The notes under the pieces were generated by a model that saw only the letters and a program-made list of their open reading frames with translations, was not told where the DNA came from and did no database searches. 64,000 bases of DNA from Zobellia roscoffensis (GTDB lineage: Bacteria > Bacteroidota > Bacteroidia > Flavobacteriales > Flavobacteriaceae), in assembly GCF_015330165.1 (NCBI RefSeq), contig NZ_JADDXT010000002.1, positions 494,504-558,503 on the forward strand, given 5' to 3'. Shown piece after piece: positions 8,007-16,997 of the stretch. A program made the translations under genes and the position numbers. The number at the start of each line of letters is the position of its first letter. The stretch's first letter is position 1.

Positions 8007-9002
8007 TTAATCCTCATCATCGTATTCATCAAAAGGAAGAAACTCGTATAAATCATCTAAATAAAGACTACCTGTTCTACCTAGGCCAACCACGGCTCTA
8101 GATCCATTGGAAAATGCTACGCCATCTTGTCTTGTAGTGCCTTCAAAACTAGTTTTCAACTCCCAATCATCCGTACTAGGGTCATATTGCCAAACAGAAC
8201 CTAAGGTTCCTCCAGACAGACCACAAGCAATATAACCGTAGCCGTTTAACGTAAAGCCTACTGCATTGCTTCGGGCTATACTATAATCATCTTCCTCGTC
8301 CAGGTCTAATTTTTTAGTCCAACTTTCAGTTGCGGCATCAAAGGCCCAAAAATCATTAAGGTAAATTCCGTTAGATACGCCGGTGCCTAAATACACTTGA
8401 TCACCAATAGTAAAAGTTGTAGCCGCTCTTCTTTTATCTCCACCAAAACCAACTAGTTCCGACCAAGAATCCGAATTTGGGTCATATTTCCAGAAATCCT
8501 TACGATCATTTTCCCCGTCATATCCCGTACCGAAGTAGCCAAAACCGTTCATTCCGAAAGCAATTGCACTTCTTCTTGCCGTAGAAGGCAAAGAAGCTAT
8601 GGCCTGCCAAGAATTAGAATTAGGATTATAAGAGAAAAAATCCCCCAATTCATCCAATCCATCATATCCGGAACCAATATAACCTGTACCATCAATCTGA
8701 AAACCTACGGCGGCATTTCTAGCGCTTCCTATAAAATCTGCTTTCTGAGACCAGAAATCACCATCCATATCATAGGCCCATAAAGAAGTAAGGTAGTCAT
8801 CCCCATCATACCCCACACCAGAATACCCTATGTTACCAATAGTAAAAGTTGATGTGCCACTACGGGGGCTACCATCAAAAACAGACCTATCTACCCAGTT
8901 ACCCAGATACTCATCATCGTCATCACTAGAACAACTTACCAATGAAAAAATCATTGTGCTAAAAATTGTTACCGTCCCTATATAGTACTTGAATCCTTTC
9001 AT
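8007..9002 (-). CDS. Kelch-repeat lipoprotein
   Basis: The 331-residue protein has a lipobox cysteine C24 (LVSC) followed by an acidic SSDDDD linker. The rest is made of about six Kelch-type repeats of 45-50 residues, each with a pattern like GYxGxGYDG, then DFWxYDPxSDxW. This would form a beta-propeller exposed at the cell surface or in the periplasm. It ends in a very acidic tail (DEYDDED). It diverges from the DUF4270 gene across a 241-base gap, and is followed after a terminator-like hairpin by the DUF4907, kinase and regulator genes. Its ligand is unknown. Confidence 0.88.
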   Translation of the reverse strand: MKGFKYYIGTVTIFSTMIFSLVSCSSDDDDEYLGNWVDRSVFDGSPRSGTSTFTIGNIGYSGVGYDGDDYLTSLWAYDMDGDFWSQKADFIGSARNAAVGFQIDGTGYIGSGYDGLDELGDFFSYNPNSNSWQAIASLPSTARRSAIAFGMNGFGYFGTGYDGENDRKDFWKYDPNSDSWSELVGFGGDKRRAATTFTIGDQVYLGTGVSNGIYLNDFWAFDAATESWTKKLDLDEEDDYSIARSNAVGFTLNGYGYIACGLSGGTLGSVWQYDPSTDDWELKTSFEGTTRQDGVAFSNGSRAVVGLGRTGSLYLDDLYEFLPFDEYDDED

Positions 9003-9038
9003 GCGCTTCTTCTATTTTGTTCGCCAGTTAATTTTCAT

Positions 9039-9046
9039 CAAAACTA
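9039..9046 (-). promoter_or_regulatory. candidate -7 box for the Kelch gene
   Basis: On the minus strand the sequence is TAGTTTTG, an exact match to the Bacteroidota -7 pattern TAnnTTTG, 36 bases before the Kelch start codon. No TTG is found at the expected -33 distance (a TTT/TTC sits there), so confidence is moderate. Confidence 0.45.
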
Positions 9047-9243
9047 GAACACGGTTCCCACCCATGAAACCGAAATAGATGAAGCCACTTATTTAACACA
9101 TGAACATGGCTTTTTAATCTACCAAAACCATTTTCTATTTAATAGCTAAAATTCAGGTATTCGTCTCATAACTATTGGGTTTGGTCTATTCTGGTTTTTA
9201 TGCCCTTACCTGCACAATACATTTACGCTCAAATTATACGGAT

Positions 9244-10557
9244 ATGAAAATTACATTGGCCATCCTTGTTTGCCTATCACTCCTAGTTTCATGCAGTACC
9301 GATGCGGTTAACGATTCAGATTTTGAAGCAGGAGACATTTTTACCGATAGTGATATACGCGTGGTTCAACTAGATACCATGACCATAGATTTTTCTACTA
9401 TGAAGTTTGATAGTGTAGATACGTCACAGTCCGTTCGTATGCTCCTTGGCAAATACAAAGACCCGGTTTACGGAACAGTCAAAGGAGCAAGCTTTATGGA
9501 ATTTATACCAAGTTCATATTTTATTGATACAGATGCCGAATTTGATAGTATAACTTTTATCCTTAGGCCGGACAACTACTATTATAACGATACACTACAG
9601 TCTAGCACCCTTCATATTAAGGAGTTGAGTGAAGCCTTAAAACCGGAAGATGGAGTTAATTTTTACAATACCAGTACAATAGATTTTTATGAAGAGGATT
9701 TAGGTGAGCTCACCTATATCCCAAGACCACTCTCAACAGACTCCCTTGAAGTAAAACTCTTGGACACCTTTGGTTTTAGTCTATTTGATAATTTTCAGCA
9801 GAAAAAAATAACTACTTATGACGAGTATAGAAATTCCTATTACGGTATAACCATTCAACCGGATGATACCGATGATGGTCCTATAATAGGTTTTTCATTA
9901 CTCTCCACCATGAGGCTTTATTATAGCATTGCAGGTGAAGAGGAGCGCACCCAGTATTATACAGACTTCACTATTAATACTACAAGTTCACCCGTTCCAT
10001 TTTTCAATCAGGTTTCTGCTGAGGAACCAAATGAATATTTAAAGTCTTTAACTGACCAAGAAACGAACCTCCACAGCACGGAAACCGATAATCTAAGCTT
10101 TATACAATCTAGCATAGGCATTGCAACTAGATTAGAATTTCCTAATATAAAATCTGTATTTGACATTCAAGGAGAAGGCACCCTTCTTGATGCCTCCCTT
10201 AAAATTTCGCCTGCGGTTAATAGTTATGACGACTTATTGACCTTAAGAGATACGCTATCTGTATTCGTGGTCGACCAAAACAACGAGCTTACCAGTCAAT
10301 TACTTTCAACAGATGGGAGTGTAGCTCAGGCAATTTTGAACCGTAGCAATCAAGAGTTTAATGACATCTATTATGAGTTGCCCTTAAGTGGTTATTTAGA
10401 GGGATTAATTTCTACTGACCAAGAATCATCCGACGCCCTGATTCTATTACCAAGCGATTACAATTCGACTGTGGACCGTTTTGTTCTCAATACAGATATA
10501 AACTCTCAAAGTACCACACTTGAACTTACTTATGCGATCTATGACGAAGATGAATAA
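9244..10557 (+). CDS. DUF4270-family lipoprotein
   Basis: A 437-residue protein with a lipoprotein signal (lipobox cysteine C17, LVSC). The body is a predicted beta-rich domain that opens with FTDSDIRVVQLDTMTIDFSTMK and a GKYKDPVYGTVKGASFMEF stretch, typical of DUF4270. The ATG at 9244 gives a normal signal peptide, whereas an upstream in-frame start at 9175 would not. DUF4270 proteins are widespread in Bacteroidota and uncharacterised. The gene overlaps the following outer-membrane protein gene by up to 17 bases, so the two are probably translated together. Confidence 0.85.
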   Translation: MKITLAILVCLSLLVSCSTDAVNDSDFEAGDIFTDSDIRVVQLDTMTIDFSTMKFDSVDTSQSVRMLLGKYKDPVYGTVKGASFMEFIPSSYFIDTDAEFDSITFILRPDNYYYNDTLQSSTLHIKELSEALKPEDGVNFYNTSTIDFYEEDLGELTYIPRPLSTDSLEVKLLDTFGFSLFDNFQQKKITTYDEYRNSYYGITIQPDDTDDGPIIGFSLLSTMRLYYSIAGEEERTQYYTDFTINTTSSPVPFFNQVSAEEPNEYLKSLTDQETNLHSTETDNLSFIQSSIGIATRLEFPNIKSVFDIQGEGTLLDASLKISPAVNSYDDLLTLRDTLSVFVVDQNNELTSQLLSTDGSVAQAILNRSNQEFNDIYYELPLSGYLEGLISTDQESSDALILLPSDYNSTVDRFVLNTDINSQSTTLELTYAIYDEDE

Positions 10558-11794
10558 TGCTTTACTGTTTTCCGTGTTTATACTTTTAATCCACGTGTCG
10601 GCACAAGCACAATCCGAAGGTTTAACCAGTTCTCCATATTCCTTATATGGCCTTGGAGCTATAAACCAATCTAGCATTGGGCGTACCAACGGTATGGGGT
10701 ATACTGGAATTGGCCTTAAAACTTCAAACCAAATAAACAATCTAAACCCCGCAAACTTTGCTTTGATCCCTAAGGGCTCATTTTTTTATGATGTTGGAAT
10801 AAAAGCCGAATACAATCAATATAGCAACAAAGCGGATAGCGAAACAAAAACAACGTTTAACTTCTCCAATTTAGCCATGGCCTTTAGGGTAGCTGAAGGA
10901 TTGGGCGCAGGAATCTCTCTTGTACCCTACAGCGAAATGGGGTACTCACTTATTGGAATTACATCTAATATTGAAGGAACGGAAGAAACCTTTGAAAGTA
11001 ATGTAAACGGAATTGGAGGTTTAAGTGAGCTTAAGTTTAATTTAGGATACAGCGTTATGCCAAATTTCAGATTTGGCGCCAATGCCTCCTTACTCTTTGG
11101 CAACATTGAAGAAAGTGAAGCTTTTGTTCTAAATCAAAGTACATTTAGCTCTGAGGAAACCACAAACTATTCCGGTATTCGCTTTGGACTAGGCATGCAG
11201 TTTGATGTGACCGATAATTTTACTATTGGTAGCACCGTTCAATTTCCTACAAGCTTAAAGGGTAACATAAAACGTTCCATCACCAAAAGCTTAGATGGCA
11301 CGGAAATTACCGTAGAAGATGGGGCAAGTGATACTTTCGAAAATTTCAGCATGCCTCTAGAAGTAGGCTTAGGTATAAGTACAAACATCTTTGATTCCTT
11401 TACCGTGAGTGCAGACTACAAAAAGAACTATTGGGACGCCACAGGACAAACAGAAAGTCTAGGAAGTTATGCAGACCAAGACATTTACGCCATTGGCCTG
11501 GAGTATGTAAAAAATCCTACCAGCTATAAATACGCCGATCGTATACGCTACAGAACAGGTTTTAATTATGACAATGGATACCTTGCCATTAATGGGCAAA
11601 AAGTAGACGGATATAACCTTACAGCAGGCATTGGCATACCCATAGGGCAAGGTCAAAAATCTATGATGAACCTATCTTATAGCTATGGCTCCAAAGGTCA
11701 GATTCAAAATATATTGATAAAAGAAAACTTTCACCTATTAACATTGAATTTTAGCTTAGAAGACCTTTGGTTCCAAAAGCGAAAAATTAATTAG
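10541..11794 (+). CDS. outer-membrane beta-barrel protein coupled to DUF4270
   Basis: The 417-residue protein has a signal peptide ending near AQAQS and then SSPYSLYGLGAINQSS, followed by alternating beta-strand sequence through to the C-terminus. It resembles FadL/PorV-like outer-membrane barrels of Bacteroidota, though I cannot assign a precise family. ATGs at 10541 and 10550 both give good signal peptides; I chose the first. The start lies inside the DUF4270 gene, so a surface lipoprotein-barrel pair is likely. It ends 8 bases from the convergent ctlX gene. Confidence 0.78.
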   Translation: MTKMNNALLFSVFILLIHVSAQAQSEGLTSSPYSLYGLGAINQSSIGRTNGMGYTGIGLKTSNQINNLNPANFALIPKGSFFYDVGIKAEYNQYSNKADSETKTTFNFSNLAMAFRVAEGLGAGISLVPYSEMGYSLIGITSNIEGTEETFESNVNGIGGLSELKFNLGYSVMPNFRFGANASLLFGNIEESEAFVLNQSTFSSEETTNYSGIRFGLGMQFDVTDNFTIGSTVQFPTSLKGNIKRSITKSLDGTEITVEDGASDTFENFSMPLEVGLGISTNIFDSFTVSADYKKNYWDATGQTESLGSYADQDIYAIGLEYVKNPTSYKYADRIRYRTGFNYDNGYLAINGQKVDGYNLTAGIGIPIGQGQKSMMNLSYSYGSKGQIQNILIKENFHLLTLNFSLEDLWFQKRKIN

Positions 11795-11802
11795 AATATC
11801 TT

Positions 11803-12735
11803 CTATTTTGAACGTGGCAGAAAAACCTCGGCCATCATGCAACGTGCACTACCTCCACCACAAGTTTCAATAGTTTCTAAAGAACTATGAATAATTTCGC
11901 AATGCTTTTCAATAGCTTCAATTTGTGACGGAGTTAGACTATGATATGCAGATGAGCTCATTACTAAATAACGCTTTTCATTCCCTCCCAAAACCTGGAG
12001 CATGTTACCCGCAAAATGATGCATTTGCTGTTCAGTAATAGCAATTACTTCTTTCCCATCCTGTTTCAGGTGATCCACTACGTTTTTCCGCTCTTTTTTA
12101 TCATCAATCGTATCAAGACAAATAACAGAAAAGTCTTCTGCCAAACACATCATTACATTGGTATGATAAATTGGCATTCGCTTACCTCCTACCGATTGGT
12201 TGGCCGTAAAAATAACCGGCGAGTACTCAAAATCCTCGCAAAACTCAATGAACAAGCCTTCATCCGCCCTATCAGAAAGAGCACAATAGGCTTTGTTATT
12301 CACCCTATCCAATGCCATACTACCTGTAGCTTCTAGAAACACATTTTCTTCTTCCGCCGATGTGTAATCCACTACGTTTTCTATGATCAAACCATTTTCC
12401 TCAAGAATATCCAAAATATCCTCACGTCTTTCATTACGCCTGTTCTCAGCGAACATAGGATACAACCCTACCGTACCGTTTGCATGAAATGAAATCCAAT
12501 TATTAGGAAATATAGAATCTGGAGTATCTGGGTCCTTGGTATCTTCAACTACAACTACGTTCACTCCTTTTGAACGTAAAATCTCTACAAAAGCATCAAA
12601 CTCCTGCTGCGCTTTCTCATTGATCGTAGTATTCTGAACATCTATATCTTCTTGAAAATAATTGTTTACCGCAGTCTGTTCGTTCATTCGGAAATTGACC
12701 GGGCGAATCATTAGTATGGTGTTCGTAATCTGCAT
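11803..12735 (-). CDS. ctlX: CtlX-type amidinotransferase-fold hydrolase
   Basis: This 310-residue protein matches the citrulline-utilisation hydrolase CtlX branch of the arginine deiminase/amidinotransferase superfamily. Visible features are DSIFPNNWISFH at about 73-84, EATGSMALDR at about 135-144, the catalytic His region YHTNVMM (H191), and GGGSARCMMAEVF near the C-terminus with C299 as the likely nucleophile. Family members hydrolyse citrulline or related guanidino/ureido compounds; the exact substrate cannot be read from the sequence. A second, different member of the superfamily is encoded immediately upstream. Confidence 0.85.
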   Translation of the reverse strand: MQITNTILMIRPVNFRMNEQTAVNNYFQEDIDVQNTTINEKAQQEFDAFVEILRSKGVNVVVVEDTKDPDTPDSIFPNNWISFHANGTVGLYPMFAENRRNERREDILDILEENGLIIENVVDYTSAEEENVFLEATGSMALDRVNNKAYCALSDRADEGLFIEFCEDFEYSPVIFTANQSVGGKRMPIYHTNVMMCLAEDFSVICLDTIDDKKERKNVVDHLKQDGKEVIAITEQQMHHFAGNMLQVLGGNEKRYLVMSSSAYHSLTPSQIEAIEKHCEIIHSSLETIETCGGGSARCMMAEVFLPRSK

Positions 12736-12757
12736 AGGAAACTCATTTAAATTTAGG

Positions 12758-12765
12758 CAAAATTA
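12758..12765 (-). promoter_or_regulatory. candidate -7 box for ctlX
   Basis: The minus strand reads TAATTTTG, matching TAnnTTTG, 22 bases before the ctlX start codon. No TTG occurs at the usual -33 spacing, so this is only a partial promoter match. Confidence 0.4.
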
Positions 12766-12879
12766 GGACTTTTAAAACGGTATGACCTAGTATAAATTGG
12801 AAAATAAGAAAAAGGGAAACTAGACCTATAAAGTAATTTCAGACCTTCTAAAAATTGAATTTTAGTATACTAAAAAGTA

Positions 12880-13794
12880 CTACTCACGAACTAGTGGCAA
12901 GGTGCTACACCGCAGAAGACCTTCTTGTTTAGCAATCTCGCCATAGGGAATCTCTTCTACCATAAAACCTTGCTCCCTCAGCCAATTATTAAGGCGTGTA
13001 AAGTTCTTTTCTGATACTATTACTTCCGGAGAAATAGAAAATACATTACTAAACATTTGATACATTTCATCTGGCGAAATCTCAAAGACATTTTCTTTTC
13101 CGAAAAAATCAACCAACCATTGGTATTCTTCTTCTACCAAGAATCCGTTTTTGTGCAAAATAGCTTTTCCTTTTCCTAAGGGCTGAAAGCAACAGTCTAA
13201 GTGCAACGCATTCTGTTTTGCATCGGTATTTGATTTCCTCAGTTGGAATGATTTTACTTTTTTATGAGGAAATTGTTCTGTAATATAATCAACGGCCGCT
13301 TGATTTGTTCTTGCCGTAATATAACTAGCATAATCTTCTGCCGTATAGGTGCCGATAAAAATATAATCGCCCCAAGGCATAACATCACCACCTTCTACAT
13401 GTACTTCTTCGGGCGGATGTAAGATTTGTTGTTCTTCAATTTTATCCAATACGTGAAGAATGGCTTCAACCTCTTTTTCTCTATCGGGTAAAATATTGGC
13501 TATAATAAGTTTGTCTTCTATGACAAAGGCGATATCCCTGGAAAAAATCTGATTACAATCAGTTAAGACTTCGGGTCTATATACCTGAACATCATATTTA
13601 CGAAACACTTCTGCAAAAGCATCCATTTCCCGAATCATATCCGCTTCCTGTGGGTATGTCCCCGCCAAAATGTGTTCCAATGATTTAGGGTCGTAGGCCT
13701 CCTCTGGTTTAGGTGTTGGGCCGCTACTTTTTGCTGTACCCAAAACCAATACCTTTAACCTTGAAATTTCATCGTTAACGTGAAGCTTAAGCAT
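12880..13794 (-). CDS. arginine deiminase/dimethylargininase-like amidinohydrolase
   Basis: The 304-residue protein belongs to the amidinotransferase superfamily. The catalytic signature is complete: FSRD (84-87), VEGGD (133-137), LHLD with H198, and LLRCSTLPLVRE at the C-terminus with C296 as nucleophile. This set fits hydrolases of free arginine or methylated arginine (dimethylarginine dimethylaminohydrolase-like) or arginine:glycine amidinotransferase relatives. It shares little sequence with the neighbouring CtlX. It is probably transcribed from its own promoter at 13809-13840. Confidence 0.83.
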   Translation of the reverse strand: MLKLHVNDEISRLKVLVLGTAKSSGPTPKPEEAYDPKSLEHILAGTYPQEADMIREMDAFAEVFRKYDVQVYRPEVLTDCNQIFSRDIAFVIEDKLIIANILPDREKEVEAILHVLDKIEEQQILHPPEEVHVEGGDVMPWGDYIFIGTYTAEDYASYITARTNQAAVDYITEQFPHKKVKSFQLRKSNTDAKQNALHLDCCFQPLGKGKAILHKNGFLVEEEYQWLVDFFGKENVFEISPDEMYQMFSNVFSISPEVIVSEKNFTRLNNWLREQGFMVEEIPYGEIAKQEGLLRCSTLPLVRE

Positions 13795-13808
13795 AACCTT
13801 TTTGCCGG

Positions 13809-13840
13809 CAAAGATAAGAGAACCAAATCGTGGACCACAA
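13809..13840 (-). promoter_or_regulatory. promoter for the amidinohydrolase gene
   Basis: On the minus strand a TTG (13840-13838) is followed after 21 bases by TATCTTTG (13816-13809), a full match to the Bacteroidota promoter pattern. The start codon lies 14 bases downstream of the -7 box, so the leader would be very short. Confidence 0.65.
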
Positions 13841-13856
13841 CTATTTAAGAAAAAAG

Positions 13857-13894
13857 AAGTCCTTTCTTAAGAATCTCAAGAAAGGACTTTTTTT
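13857..13894. terminator. intrinsic terminator after gltA
   Basis: AAGTCCTTTCTT (13857-13868) and AAGAAAGGACTT (13878-13889) form a 12-base-pair stem with a 9-base loop. On the minus strand a pyrimidine/U-rich tract follows, and on the plus strand there is a run of T to 13894. It ends transcription of citrate synthase (minus strand) before the amidinohydrolase promoter. Confidence 0.85.
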
Positions 13895-13912
13895 ATAATT
13901 ATATACTGGTGT

Positions 13913-15199
13913 TTATCTTAAATCTACATCTACAAAAGGACGAAGCGTTTCACCAATATAAACTTGTCTTGGTCTTCCTATTGGCTCACCACGCAAACGC
14001 ATTTCTCTCCATTGCGCAATCCAACCAGGTAGACGGCCCAATGCAAACATAACTGTAAACATTTCAGTAGGAATACCCAATGCACGATAGATTATACCCG
14101 AATAGAAATCTACATTAGGATATAGTTTTCTATCTACAAAATATGGATCTTCTAAAGCTTCTTTTTCTAAACCTTTGGCAATGGCCAAAATAGGATCATC
14201 TATACCTAAATTAGCTAAAACATCATCTGCCGCTTTCTTGATTATTTTTGCTCTTGGATCAAAGTTCTTATAAACTCTATGACCAAAGCCCATTAATCTA
14301 AAAGGGTCTGATTTATCTTTGGCTTTCGCCATATATTTTTTTGTATCTCCACCATCTTTTTCAATAGCCTCAAGCATTTCTAATACCGCTTGATTTGCTC
14401 CTCCGTGCAATGGCCCCCATAAAGCTGAAATACCTGCCGAAAGGGAAGCAAAAAGACCCGCATGGGAAGAACCGACAATTCTTACCGTAGAAGTAGAACA
14501 GTTTTGTTCGTGATCAGCATGTAAAATTAACAACTTATCCAAAGCTGCTATTACCAAATCGTCTTTTTGATAGTTCTGATTAGGTCTCTTGAACATCATT
14601 TTATGAATGTTCTCTACATAGCCTAAAGTGTCATCTCCATAATCTAGAGGCAATCCTTTTTTCTTTCTAAGCGTCCAAGCAACAAGAACCGGGAATTTAG
14701 CTAAGATTCTAACAATAGCGTGATACATATCCTTATCGGACGAAACATCTACCGTAGAAGGGTTAAAGGCAATTAACGCACTCGTTAAAGAAGACAATAC
14801 ACCCATTGGATGTGCGGATTTTGGAAACCCGTCCAAAATCTTTTTCATTTCTTCGTCTACATGAGACTCGTCCTTAATATCGGCATGAAATTTTTCTAAT
14901 TCGGTCTTGTTCGGTAATTCGCCAAAAATCAAAAGATAGGCAACCTCTAAAAAATCGGCTTTTTCGGCAAGTTCCTCAATGGAATAACCTCTATATCTCA
15001 AAATACCTTTTTCACCATCTAGAAAAGTTATGGCGCTTTCACACGAACCCGTGTTCTTATATCCTGGATCTATTGTTATCATTCCGCTTGTGGACGACCG
15101 TAAACTCTTTATATCTATGGCGAGTTCATCTTCTGTGCCCTTTATTACCGGAAAATCATATTTGTTACCGTTATACTCTAAAGTAGCTTTATCTGACAT
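13913..15199 (-). CDS. gltA: citrate synthase
   Basis: Citrate synthase condenses oxaloacetate and acetyl-CoA in the first step of the TCA cycle. The 428-residue length and sequence fit the hexameric type II enzyme: an N-terminal region with LRSSTSGMITIDPGY, the catalytic histidine regions HEQNCSTSTVR and GFGHRVYKNFDPR, and the aspartate region near PNVDFYSG. The gene has its own terminator (13857-13894). A degenerate promoter, TTG (15261-15259) then 20 bases then TAAATTTA, lies upstream. It is separated from the GT5 synthase by about 130 bases. Confidence 0.97.
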   Translation of the reverse strand: MSDKATLEYNGNKYDFPVIKGTEDELAIDIKSLRSSTSGMITIDPGYKNTGSCESAITFLDGEKGILRYRGYSIEELAEKADFLEVAYLLIFGELPNKTELEKFHADIKDESHVDEEMKKILDGFPKSAHPMGVLSSLTSALIAFNPSTVDVSSDKDMYHAIVRILAKFPVLVAWTLRKKKGLPLDYGDDTLGYVENIHKMMFKRPNQNYQKDDLVIAALDKLLILHADHEQNCSTSTVRIVGSSHAGLFASLSAGISALWGPLHGGANQAVLEMLEAIEKDGGDTKKYMAKAKDKSDPFRLMGFGHRVYKNFDPRAKIIKKAADDVLANLGIDDPILAIAKGLEKEALEDPYFVDRKLYPNVDFYSGIIYRALGIPTEMFTVMFALGRLPGWIAQWREMRLRGEPIGRPRQVYIGETLRPFVDVDLR

Positions 15200-15329
15200 T
15201 TTTGAATTTTACTTAAAATTGAAGTGGATGTAAATTTACGGAAAATGTAACATCTTAACAATGTTGTTTTTTCGTTTAATTAATAATTAACAATGATTTC
15301 ATTAGTTGTTGTAGAAAAACCAAACTATA

Positions 15330-16865
15330 CTAGAGAACGTACAATTTTGAATAGTATTCATCCAACGATTTTTCCCAAGTAAAGCGAACCTTCTCGGCAT
15401 TACTTTTTATTTTTTTCCATTTAGGTTTATCGTTCTCCCAAAGGTCAATGGCCTCACTAAAATTCTTGACCATATTCTTAATTTTTTCATCATAGGTCTT
15501 TCCATCAAAGGCAAAACCTGTAACATGGTGCTCAACCGTATCTTTCAGTCCTCCCGTATGATGAACAAAACATGGATTACCGTTACGCATAGCCAACATT
15601 TGACTAATACCGCAGGGTTCAAAAAGACTTGGCATACAATACAAGTCTGATTCTAAGTATATGGAATCTATTAAGTCTTCTGATTGACCATTTGTAAAAA
15701 TGAAATTATGATGCTTGTAGCTCATGCTTCGGAAAAATTCTTCATAATCAGGATCTCCCGTTCCCAACAGCATAAAAATACCATCTATTTTTCGTAACCT
15801 TTCTAGCATTTGCTCAAAAGCATCTGGTGACCGCTTGAAAAAATAAAACTTTTGCTCAGTTAATCTAGCTACACTAGAAACTACAAATTTCGGTTTTTCG
15901 TCAACATGTTTCATAATCTTCTCACCAGTGTGAGCCAAGAAATCTGCCTTGTATTTTTTTGATTCATCTTGCAACCATCCAAAAAGAGCTTTTACCGTAT
16001 TACGGTATAGCCGCCCTTTATCTGCAGTTCTAATATTGTTATAATTAGAAGCATTTAGAATTCCTATTAAGCGCCCTTCATTATTTGCCTGCTGCAAATC
16101 TTTCTCTAAACTCTCTCCCCCAACAAATTCTGGCCTTGCACTGGGCAACATTACATCTTCTTTATATGATGGAGATACCGTATGAACAGAGTCCGCAAGC
16201 CTAATACCAACTGCCATAAGGTTAATACAATCCTCATACCGAGGATCCTTTAAGGCATCATGATCCAACTGCAATTCTGGAAACCAATTATGCACTGAAG
16301 CATAGTTATCATAAAATGGACGTATACCTTGAATTGCCAAATTATGAATACTATATACGTAGCGCATTTTCTTCAATTCCTTATATCTAGGGTGATATGT
16401 TTTTAAGAACAGCAACGCGCTCGCATGCCAATCATGCATATGAACCACATCTAAATCTCCAAAAGCACCCATCTTTATAGCTTCTGCAACGGCTGTACAA
16501 AAGATTACATACTTTATAAAGTCCGTAAAAAAAGGTTCAGTTGGGTCGTCATGATAAATATGTGCAATTCCACCTTCTTGAATTTCCGGATGATGAATAA
16601 CATAATGCACAATGTTTGGGCATTCCTTTTTCCCGACTACCTCATAAAGTTCGGCCATATAGGTAGTTCCCCTTAACTGAAAATTGAGATTTGTTCTAAA
16701 AGTACCATTTAGATGAAGTCTTGAATACGAAGGCACCACTACTTGAACTTTATCTCCTCTTTTGGAGATATGCCTAGGAACATCGCGCACAACATCACCC
16801 ATGCCCCCAGCTTTACAGTTAGGAATAGCATCATTTTCAGCAGCAACAAAGAGAAAATTATTCAT
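15330..16865 (-). CDS. GT5-family glycogen/starch synthase-like glycosyltransferase
   Basis: This 511-residue protein fits glycosyltransferase family 5 (ADP/UDP-glucose glycogen or starch synthases). The N-terminal Rossmann half carries CKAGGMGDVVRDVPRH in place of the usual KxGGLADV motif, and VHMHDWHAS. The C-terminal half carries SSVARLTEQK and SLFEPCGISQMLAMRNG, the catalytic ExxG-like region, then HHTGGLKDTV. The fold and active-site motifs are intact, so it is probably active. The substrate and acceptor cannot be deduced, and no glgB, glgC or glgP gene is nearby. It lies between eno and gltA as a single gene between non-coding gaps. Confidence 0.87.
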   Translation of the reverse strand: MNNFLFVAAENDAIPNCKAGGMGDVVRDVPRHISKRGDKVQVVVPSYSRLHLNGTFRTNLNFQLRGTTYMAELYEVVGKKECPNIVHYVIHHPEIQEGGIAHIYHDDPTEPFFTDFIKYVIFCTAVAEAIKMGAFGDLDVVHMHDWHASALLFLKTYHPRYKELKKMRYVYSIHNLAIQGIRPFYDNYASVHNWFPELQLDHDALKDPRYEDCINLMAVGIRLADSVHTVSPSYKEDVMLPSARPEFVGGESLEKDLQQANNEGRLIGILNASNYNNIRTADKGRLYRNTVKALFGWLQDESKKYKADFLAHTGEKIMKHVDEKPKFVVSSVARLTEQKFYFFKRSPDAFEQMLERLRKIDGIFMLLGTGDPDYEEFFRSMSYKHHNFIFTNGQSEDLIDSIYLESDLYCMPSLFEPCGISQMLAMRNGNPCFVHHTGGLKDTVEHHVTGFAFDGKTYDEKIKNMVKNFSEAIDLWENDKPKWKKIKSNAEKVRFTWEKSLDEYYSKLYVL

Positions 16866-16919
16866 GCGAAGCGTTGGTTAGAAGTTTGTTAAAAAGATAG
16901 GCAAACTTTGCGATTACCC

Positions 16920-16964
16920 AAAAAAAAAGCCCTTCTAATTCGAAATTTATCGAAAAGAAGGGCT
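16920..16964 (-). terminator. intrinsic terminator after eno
   Basis: AGCCCTTCT (16928-16936) pairs with AGAAGGGCT (16956-16964), with a second AT-rich inner stem (TTCGA.../...TCGAA). The minus strand continues into a run of nine Us (16928-16920). It closes enolase transcription before the GT5 gene. Confidence 0.85.
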
Positions 16965-16997
16965 CTTGTTTTAATAGCTTTGTACTAGTCTATATCA

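Noticed and set aside
8007..9002. Kelch repeats considered as DNA tandem repeats
   Set aside because: The similarity is at the protein level; the DNA copies are too diverged to be a structural DNA repeat.
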